42,485 nucleotides of DNA, taken from contig NW_019773603.1 of assembly GCF_001039355.2 (NCBI RefSeq), positions 328,069 through 370,553 of the forward strand, read 5' to 3'. This document shows, piece by piece, positions 33,866 to 42,485 of this stretch (its first letter is position 1; every line of letters begins with the position of its first letter). The notes under the pieces are model-generated. The model saw only the letters and a list, made by a program, of their open reading frames with translations. It was not told the origin of the DNA and did no database searches. Origin of the DNA: Lingula anatina. Its lineage: Eukaryota > Brachiopoda > Lingulata > Lingulida > Lingulidae. Position numbers and translations under genes: made by a program.

Positions 33866-35661
33866 TAGGGGTGGGCAAATGAAAGCTTTTTTGGGAAATT
33901 TAATTTCAGACAAGTGGATTATATGGCCATTTTGCCTGCTGAATACAAATCTAATAAGTATTTTCATTTTAAATTACATCTGATATTGGTATCAAGTGAT
34001 TTTTCAAAATGGCCATCAAACGCTCCCTCAAATCACATATTTCTCATGTAAATCTTTAAATATCAGTTCAAAGATGGCTTGTTATATGTCTAACCATATG
34101 ATTTCATGATCAATGAGCGCAAAAAGATACATCATTTCGGTTGGGTCACTTCATTTCGGGTAAAAAAGAGGATTTTTTGGTCATTTTGAGGTAAAAATCA
34201 CCCCAAAATCACCATTTCTGTGTACATAAATACAAATGTTTATAAAATATGCAACTGTGGCTTTTAAGTTAGGAAAAACAATATTACAACAAATATGGCC
34301 AATATTGTTCAAGGATCACATGAAACTGAAAAGTTTTGACATATAGAATAGGCATAATGTTAGTTACATACGGGAAAATTTCTTGTTTATTCCTGGATAT
34401 TTGAAGTATCTAAAAATTTTAAGCGCATTCTAAATGTTTGCATGGGTCCATTCTTGCGTCCTGTTAAAATGTTTTGCTCATTCTTAAAACTTTCGAAGTG
34501 CATTCCAAGTGGAAAAATATCGAATGGCATTCAATTGTATTCTAACTGCACTATGAGCGCATTCTTAAGATTCTTACGAAATTCCAACAGCATTCGAAAC
34601 ATTTTGATCACATTCGAGGGAGAACCGAAATGGCAAGGCGCTTCAAATCTTGTGAGAATGTTCCACATTGTGCTTCCAATGAGCAGGAGTGCAACTCGAA
34701 TGCATCTTGATTGCCGGAATTCAGCCAGCAATGAAACCACACTTGCATGGCATTTGAAGTGCATTCTAAATATTCTCACTATATTTAGACAGCATTAACA
34801 ATATTCCTGATGTTTTCCAACTACATTCGAGCTGCATTTGAGAGCTAATACAATACAACCGAAATGTGCACGAATCATTCCAGGTGGGTTCGAAGCGCAT
34901 TTTGAGGTATTCTTACTGGAATTAAGGTCAATTTGATATTACCCAACGAATGTGGCGCGAATTTTGAAAATTCTTCATTATGGTTCATTCTGCTTGATTA
35001 CTTCAGATTTCAAATAAGTGTGACAGGGGGCTTTACAGTGCCTTCTGGTCTCAGTGTATTTCTTGTTGATGCTTTCATGGTGGTGGTGAGATACTCTTAA
35101 ACTACGCAACTGAAACTAAGTACTATTCCAAGGTCAAGAGCTTAGAGGTTGTAAGAGGTTGATGTCACCTGACAAAGTTTTACCTGTTCTGAAAAAAAAA
35201 GAAAATTATACAGCATAAGATTTGTTGGTACACATCCATGAAGGTATTTTCAGCTTTGTTTTTATACCAAACTGTAATCCACGAATTCAGTATGTACATA
35301 ATGGCCATTATTTATATTTATCTTAGGCTCGAAGTGTGTATTTTATGTTTATGTTTGTTTTAAATAACATATTTTTACAGATGTCACCCTAACAATATTG
35401 CCAATGTCTTGAATATGCTCATATTTGAACTCAGCAACCCTCAAAACATATAGAAAGACATATTATAACACATCATTTTTATACACTTAACTGTGAAAAT
35501 ATGGCCAAAAAGCCATTTCCCGCCTTTTTTCACAAACAAATAGCAGATACCAATATAAATCTTAAGCTTTGGTAAAAATTATTGTCAGATGTGTGTTCAG
35601 CAGCAAAAATGGCCATAGAATCCACCTGTTTTTAAAAAAAATTGTCATTTGCCCACCCCTA
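33866..35661. mobile_element. Long-TIR DNA transposon, non-autonomous, possibly hAT-like
   Basis: The ends are TAGGGGTGGGCAAATGA and its reverse complement, with a 7-bp duplication ATATAGT (33859-33865 and 35662-35668). Similarity between the arms extends imperfectly for about 100 bases (GTGGATT.TATGGCCATTTTGC). Modules 1 and 2 have the uninterrupted site (near 16623 and 25856). No transposase frame is seen in the 1796 bp. The GGGGTGGGCA end recalls hAT elements, but those make 8-bp duplications, so the class is uncertain. Confidence 0.83.
34420..34930. repeat. Degenerate CATTC-motif array inside the transposon
   Basis: GCATTC-like pentamers and hexamers recur many times. Between 34538 and 34611 they fall about every 10-11 bases, elsewhere every 20-30. 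It looks like a decayed minisatellite. Confidence 0.55.
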
Positions 35662-35668
35662 ATATAGT

Positions 35669-36496
35669 GCCCGTATATCCATTTTAAGTGTGAATGTTGT
35701 ACACGAGTTAACACTCAAGATTAAAGATACCTTCGGCTAGGAGATCGTTCTTTATTTCACCCATGTTTTTACCACCTTTTGTCTTTCTGACTAACTGTTT
35801 GTTTGTTCAACACCAGCCTAACCCAACAAGATTTAGATGGATTTTGAACAAAAATTTTAGGATAGGTTGAAAATGGGCAAGCTTACAATTGGTTAGATTT
35901 AAGTGGTGATCCAGAATTTTTAAATGGTGCTTATCTATTGCGATATAGGATCATTGACCTTGACCAAAAGGTGTTACTTGGTCATTGTACAGTGGATGTC
36001 CTCTCAACTACCACAATTAAAAAAAAGAAAAGAAAAACACCTCTGATTATGTCTGATTATTAAAAGTGATGAATGCATGACCCAAACTATAATCAACGTA
36101 CATTACATAACCCTCCGACCGTCGCTGCCAGTCAGGTCCCCGTTGTTTGCGATCCTCCCCCTCGCGACTCTCAAGTTTCTTTCTGTTTTAGCTGTACCTA
36201 GGCTTTGTTTTTTTTTTACCAGGACGACCGCTTGTACAAGCAAGCTTCTTCAGTTAACTTTTCAATAGACAACGAACCCCCTAAGCTGACCCAACCTGAG
36301 AAATGACATAGAATCTAGATCACATTTTGGTTCAGAGAAAAGGGCGGTTAGTTCGACCCCCCTTCCGAACCGCCCCCCCCCCCCTGCGGGCCTGATCTGA
36401 TTTACAGCCTCTAAAAAAATTGAATTTTTTTCTGAAATCCGTAAAATTGCCTCATTTAAAATACTTCTTGGTTATTATTTGTAATAAATATTATCA

Positions 36497-36532
<36 letters not shown>

Positions 36533-37449
36533 GCCGCGGCCGGTCTATTTATTAGATAATTTATTGTTTGTAGACTTTGGAGGCAAAACACGGTTCTTAA
36601 ATCCAGCAGGATGTTTTGTTCGTGTCCTCATCAAACAGTGATACGAGTAATACATAATAATGCCGAACAGGGGCGGAACCAGGATTATTTGAAGGGGGGG
36701 GTGCAGAACGACAGGTACGGAAGCCGACCATCGGCCCCTTGTGTCCTAAAATTTTTTGGGTGCGTTGGAGAGCAAACGGTGCCCTTTGGTGCAGTTTAGA
36801 ACTATGGTTTAGTTAGTCAAAATTCGAATTTCAAGAGAAGAATATTGGTGTGATATATTTTTCAGAAACCGAACCCCTTGATGAACGGACCCCTCTGACC
36901 CCCTCTAAATCTGTCACTGCTGTGCAATACGAACATTTTGATAATGAGGTTGAATGCTTTTTTATTTTTATTTTTTATTCTTTATATTTTCATTCTGTTC
37001 TGTTTTGCTAGAATAATTGGGCATGGTAGTATTGAAACTCTTTTATTGTTTCGACTATGATGTCAATAGCGTGCCGTTATGTGCAGTTAAATTATGTTTA
37101 TAGTAAGGGTGTTTTCTTGATACAGACGTCCAAAAAGGGTCATATCAGTTTTAAAATATTAGCAGTTGTCACTTCAAAACGATCTTAATAAGTTCATCTC
37201 TCAAAATTCTTAAATGTTGAATCATATAAGCCTTTCTGTTTTTTGTTTTTGTTTTTTTTTTTTTTTTTCATGAAAATTTCACTTGCCTATCAGCATAATA
37301 ATTATGAATTGTGAAACATATGATGTACACAAGAGGCTATGATTATCGTAAAACCCCACATCGGTGAAGAAGTAAATCGTTTTTAGGAATGAAAAATGCG
37401 GAACACAATTACGCCGATAAGTAACACCTAAATGACAAGGTTTAATATA
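35669..37449. other. Intergenic region between convergent genes, module 3
   Basis: It is paralogous to the regions in modules 1 and 2, with a C run (about 36366-36384), a poly-A run (about 36498-36530) and a poly-T run (about 37250-37269). No exon is supported. Confidence 0.6.
36668..36920. repeat. Small MITE-like repeat shared with module 2
   Basis: It starts CAGGGGCGGAACCAGGAT and ends CTAAATCTGTCACTG, whose reverse complement begins CAGTGACAGATTTAG, so the ends are weakly inverted. A relative is at about 26783-27020 and none is in module 1. I see no clear target duplication. Confidence 0.45.
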
Positions 37450-37455
37450 TTTATT
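37450..37455 (-). terminator. Poly(A) signal of VWA gene C
   Basis: AATAAA on the minus strand, 181 bases after the stop, in the same context as genes A and B. Confidence 0.65.
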
Positions 37456-37635
37456 GGTATCATTATTATTCCACAAACCTTTAATAATGTTGGTTTTCAA
37501 TGTTGGTTGGTTTTGAGTACAATTACTATGTTTTTTTTTATGCATGCTTTCCTGTGCAGCTAAATGATACCGTATATAGACGGTATTACGCTCAAGCACA
37601 AAGATATTAAATTCAACCATAGACACGGGGTTGTA

Positions 37636-38637
37636 CTACAGTAGTTGGGAACGAGCCACCCCTACGACTTGCAGGTACTCTGGGAAGCTTTTAAATTTGA
37701 AATAGCAACCTGGGGAGGCTATGGCTTTCAGTTCCTCGTCATTCACATTGTCACCAATACCAATCACGCAGATGAACCAACCTGGAAATAAACAGATGGC
37801 TAATTAACAAACAAAAAAGTAATTTTACTTCAGATGAAAATCGATAGATTGTGTACAAGGGGAAATTGTGGACGTATTACGCGTGTTAAATTGAATGCGG
37901 ACTTATCAAACATTATACACAGGTCTAAAATGTATACATTTCGGTCAAGCACACTAACACGATTCCCTCTATCATAACCAATTGGCTTATTGCTAATCCT
38001 ATAAACGAAATAATATTTCCAAAACAATGCCCAAAAAGTATTATTGATAACATTTTAGACCCAATTCCAGTATCTAGATCGATACATAATTAATTACCCC
38101 TTACTGCTTCAGTAGGCGTGTCAGCCATGTGAGCCACTTAAGCTGAGTGCAATTTGGCGAGAAGCCCCTCGGAGATGGGTCAGACTGGCTAAATCGGTAT
38201 AGGTATGGGAACAAGGTCTTAGATTGTGAAACACGTCATAGCCTGCTAAGATACAGTGAAGGCTCTTTTCAGACTGAGTGTGGACTTCATCCCTAAAGGT
38301 AAACTAACCTAGTTTCTTAATGTGCGTTGCTCTCAGTCGAGGACTGCCATTGGTGAACACTCCATCGGAAAGTAGCCATATTAACTTCACGTTCTCTTTC
38401 ACAAAAAATTCTTCAAACATGAGCTGCGCGGTTTCCAAGGCCAGTTTTCCGTTCGTTCCACCACCTTGGGTACAAAAAAATAAAATAAATAAAATAATAA
38501 TAATAATAATAATAATAATGCTATCTGTTTTTATCAATATATTGTTATGTTAAAACATTTTAAATTTAAAAAAAATCTTTATGAAGAAAGAATTTTGAGA
38601 GTTGGACTGAATTCAAGAAAAATATTCTTTTAAAAAA

Positions 38638-38683
<46 letters not shown>

Positions 38684-40061
38684 AAAGAAAGAATGAGAGA
38701 GAGAGAGAGAGAGAGACCCACCAGTTTTATTATTAATCGCATCTATGTAAGCATTAACGCTGGCCAAGTCAGTGTGTTCATTCAGCTCGAACTCTCTCGA
38801 CACGTTTGTTTCAAACGTCAATGCACCAACCCGGGATCCACCAGGGCGAATGCGCCGGAAGAAATTAATGATTGTGGCAATAATCTGAAATGAACAAGAG
38901 TAAGTGGATTTTAATTTCTGAATTGTCAAGATCGTTGTCTGAAACATGTTACATAAACGGAGAACACTTGATTCCCCCTTTTAAAAATAAGTCCGTCTAT
39001 AATAAATGATCATTATTAATGTGTGTATATATTGGCTATTCAATGACACGGGGAATATTGCAAAAGTTTTGTAAATTGCAGGAAACAAGACAACACCTGC
39101 AAAAATTAAAACAGAGTGCCTTGAAGGATATATGTTCTAATTTGCGTTAATTATCAAACAGAAATTCATTACCTTTGATGCAACTTTCTGTGTTTGAAAC
39201 TGTGTTTGAGTAATGCTGCCGCTGGCGTCCATTGCAAACACAACATCAAGATATGGGTTCCTGCAGGTGGTGTACGTGTAGGAACATGGAGTGAGGAGAA
39301 TCTTTAAAATCCTAGAGAGCTGACTTGCCTTCCTTGATGCCCCTTGTAAGTTTATGCAACATAATTTAGAAACGTTTTCATAGCAATGTCATAACATATT
39401 GATTAAGACGATGGTAAAATGTATATATGTATTAAGGCATTCTGTAACCTTTATTGCACACTAATCGAAAGTGCAAATCAAAATTATATCAGAAAAGACA
39501 AACAATGAATATATGAGGAAGACATGATTTCTAAGAAAAAAAATGGAAGTTGGTCATTTTCTTTGGATCAAAATATACTGTTTAGGCCCACTTTAACGCA
39601 GAGCTATAACCTTTGTGCCTCCCTTGGACGACCACTAATATGGCCTTATAATACAGGGGCCAGGACGTCCCCAAAGCAATAAAATCGTGCCTCTGTGTAA
39701 ACGCTAGAAGGATCCTTGTCCCTACTTTGAAAATTGAGAAACCCTATAGATTGAAGACCTAAGCGTCCATAAAAACTATTACAAGAACTGCATCATGAAC
39801 TGCGACCGAAATTGTTCTAGAAGACTATTTGGTTCAAGAATTGACAAACAATAAACTAATAGGATATTAAGTTTGGAAGCTGGTGTGAAACTCCTTGTAG
39901 CTGTTACTATCAGATTTCTAGCCTCTGTGGAAAATAGCCTAGCACGGATGAATTAGTAAAATTGCATCTATTATGTGCCCGATCAATGAGCATACATTCT
40001 ACAACCTAAGTGATACTTGTGCCGCCTTTCTGCCCTGCTTGAGTCTCCCTTTATGGACCGT

Positions 40062-40111
<50 letters not shown>

Positions 40112-41002
40112 ACTTTATTTAAAGAGGGCAACTTATGTTGAAAATAATTAGCTGACTTTATCTCGTGCAGACGAGACAAAGAAGCAAAGTGGCTGGCGCG
40201 GAATTTGAACTAAGAATATGTTGCATTCGAAAATCAGTGCCACAACACAAGCACCTTTCTGCTTTAAAAAGTAATCTTTCGTGTAGCCATTGCGCGGTCC
40301 TTATAGTGTTACCAACATACTGTCGCTGTCAAAATTTGCACGCGGCAGGCACGTGTATTGTGTTTATATCTTCAGGAACAAATATTTTTGATAAGCAAGA
40401 AAAAAATCATAACATCTGATATATAATTTTCTTCTAAATATATTATCAATTTTTCAATTCACATCTTAAATACAATAAATATTGACGGATACTCAAAATT
40501 GTCGCTGTTCGTCAGGGCCACTGTAAAGCTTCCCATGCAAAGGTATGAAAAATGAGCAAGCTAGCTTTATAGTGCCCTTACACTCAGGGCAGTTAATCCC
40601 GAATATTGCCGAAATGTCGTACAGGGGCCGGCCGTATTGACTACCATCGCGTTGGAAGTCGTAGGTTGAACGAGGTATACATGCCAGCTTTTCAGTGGAT
40701 GCGCCAGTAGTTCGCAGTCCCATCGGAGAGGCCAGCTTGGTCGCTTTAGAAGCACACGAATTGATTGAGAATTTACACAAGGTTTATTGTTTTAGTGTCC
40801 AGTCAGGCGCTCAGAAATATTGTTGGTCGTTGAAGGAACGTCACTGCTAAGTGTAAAGGGGGCTGGCAGTTGTCTCAGTCAACGACAGTGTACAGAATGC
40901 ATTTAACAAGAACTTACCTTTTCCCTGGGCAATATAGTCTAACGCATACCCCCCTGTTACCAACAAAGTAGCCGTCAGAAGAAATGCATAGAATCGCTTC
41001 AT
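37636..41002 (-). CDS. Secreted VWA-domain protein C, five exons
   Basis: Exons, in coding order: 41002-40918, 39342-39173, 38884-38722, 38464-38309, 37781-37636. They encode 239 residues. The signal peptide is MKRFYAFLLTATLLVTGGYA. MIDAS residues are complete (DASGS, HTDLAS, LLSDGVF). Relative to A and B a short insertion near 37634-37642 gives an earlier TAG after VARSQLL, removing about seven C-terminal residues that lie beyond the VWA fold. The other splice sites and phases match A and B. Its AbfB partner survives only as a last exon. Confidence 0.87.
38642..38717. repeat. GT/GA microsatellite in intron 3, gene C
   Basis: A GT run, then a GA run that reaches the exon 3 splice donor. Unlike genes A and B there is no degraded exon-3 copy. 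Confidence 0.9.
40063..40110. repeat. (AAT)n microsatellite in intron 1, gene C
   Basis: A trinucleotide run; a related one in gene B lies at about 30297-30328. Confidence 0.9.
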
Positions 41003-41065
41003 ATCGATTCCGGCTGTCGACAGCCAGCGTTGGATCTGCATAACGTAACTAGTAGCTGCGCTGCC

Positions 41066-41072
41066 TTATATA
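41066..41072 (-). promoter_or_regulatory. TATA box of VWA gene C
   Basis: TATATAA on the minus strand, 64 bases from the ATG, as in genes A and B. Confidence 0.75.
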
Positions 41073-41229
41073 ATACTAACAACGGATGCGCCTCTGACAC
41101 ACTTATTGTGTTGTTATTGCCTATGGCCAATGTAATCGCCAAGGACAAATTTAATGGCAGTCTGCTACTAGAGAATATGGCAGTCTACCATAACATATAT
41201 GTGACTTTTGTATTAACTGAGGGGTAAGA

Positions 41230-42250
41230 TGTACACTCACCGGTTGCGTTTACACATCGCTTCCTTAAAACTACCCTTGTGCTCCAAATGAAAACGTCAT
41301 TGAATTACCTGTATCAAAACGAATTGTAAAACAAGGAATAACCCACACTAAATCCTGCAATTGGTTGTTTCAAAATACACAACCATGTATTCAATTGGGA
41401 CACAAAGCCTTAAAGAAAACGAGTCCTCAAACACAAACTTGAAGGAAATAGCTGTCTGTTGTAATGATAGTCTAAATGCAGCCATGTTCCACCATAATGC
41501 CTTTACTTCCGCTCGTTAAATGTTTAATTTCTGCCAAGAACATGTTCTTTGAGACAACTAGGTTTTTACAAAACTAGAAGTAAGAAGTAAAATGAGACAA
41601 TTATTGCGCCCGGCGCCTTGTTAGGAAATAAATACAAATTGCTTTGAGGGATGTACAGAGGATTACAAGAAAGTTGCGTCCTGTTACTACACCTTTAATG
41701 GTAGCGCGATATGTTGGGTTTTACATTTTGATATGTCGCCATGCCAATTGAATGCTAAGCGCATGTTTAAAGACAAGTTATTTACCCTCACATTGATTAC
41801 GACATAGTGTCAGTATGGAAGTTTTGCAGGAAAACAAGGTTTTCCTAAAATGACCACCAACCTTCCAGACTTCAAGAAGGAGTAATAATAATATGTAGAC
41901 TCTAAAGACACTTTTGATCAGGGTATCTCTGGCAAATGAACAGTCACTTGTCACTAAATATCCACTCCCAAGTGACACGTTGTTTATTGGGTTTGTATCG
42001 GTTGATTACTCAGTTCACTCCGGTGAGGAATTGCTGGCGAAGCCATATGACGCTCCAATCGAAAACAGCAATGGCTAACCTGTATCAAAGCAAATTGCAA
42101 AGTGCGGAACAACTCCAACCAAAATCTGCAATTGCTTTGTCTCAAAATACACGGGAATGTATGAAATTGGAACAAAAGTTATAAAGATCACAGGAGTCTC
42201 AACGCATGCAGGCTTAAAGGAAATAGCTGTCTGTTGTAATGATAGTCTAC
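41230..42250. repeat. Direct duplication upstream of VWA gene C
   Basis: A block of about 240 bases at 41230-41480 (ATGAAAACGTCATTGAATTACC .. GGAAATAGCTGTCTGTTGTAATGA) recurs, diverged, at about 42000-42250. Upstream of genes A and B only one such block is evident. The rest of 41073-42485 is paralogous upstream sequence without a gene. Confidence 0.6.
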
Positions 42251-42485
42251 GACTGGGTTCCCATACCTAGTTCTATGTAACAGGATCGATCAAACTCCGA
42301 GGAGTTTCTTGCTAAATTGCTTTCAGCTTTGATGATGACATTAATATCTATATATTTTTCCTTAATGCTGCACTGAGGTAACGGCCACATTACTTAATAT
42401 GAATACAGAAAAGGGGGAGACAACACCAACGACATGAACAACATAAAAACTACATTAACACAGAGAACCCCGACCTCCGCAAAAA

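Noticed and set aside
1-42485. CRISPR arrays, bacterial operons, riboswitches
   Set aside because: Repeats are microsatellites or transposons, and gene structure is eukaryotic.

Overview
The window looks like nuclear DNA of an animal, most likely a marine invertebrate. The evidence is spliced genes with GT..AG introns, long GT, GA and AAT microsatellites, metazoan-type LTR and Tc1 elements, and secreted proteins with AbfB and von Willebrand A (VWA) domains. I cannot name the species. Three single-N gaps (2238, 5254, 16148) show that it is a draft assembly.

Layout. 1-8490 holds two copies, in opposite orientation, of a Ty3/gypsy-class LTR retrotransposon whose integrase lies upstream of reverse transcriptase. 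This is the order described for Gmr1-like elements. The left copy (+) is riddled with frameshifts and stops. The right copy (-) keeps an open gag-protease frame that ends at an unusual junction made of tRNA-Pro sequence. 8491-12777 is non-coding and made of dispersed, partly inverted repeats, including a stretch that matches intron 1 of the VWA genes found further right. 12787-14784 is a complete foldback-type element: long terminal inverted repeats built of about 40-bp subrepeats, with an exact 9-bp target duplication.

From 14980 to the end is a tandem triplication of a gene pair. Each module of roughly 9-10 kb carries, or once carried, (i) a plus-strand gene for a small secreted protein with an AbfB (CBM42-type beta-trefoil) domain and (ii) a convergent minus-strand, five-exon gene for a secreted protein of about 240 residues with one VWA domain. 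The three VWA genes (18215-21647, 27674-31107, 37636-41002) all appear intact, with complete MIDAS motifs, matching splice phases, TATA boxes at an identical distance from the ATG, and conserved AATAAA signals. The AbfB partner is intact in its first two exons only in module 1, where its last exon falls in an assembly gap. It is a 5'-truncated, frameshifted pseudogene in module 2 and only its last exon remains in module 3.

The modules also record younger transposition. A Tc1-like element (24416-25731) sits in module 2 and a long-TIR DNA element with a 7-bp target duplication (33866-35661) in module 3. The uninterrupted paralogous positions in the other modules confirm both insertion sites. 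The pairing of a sugar-binding-type domain with an adhesion-type domain, both secreted and repeated in tandem, suggests an extracellular role such as matrix, mucus, adhesion or recognition. That role is an inference.
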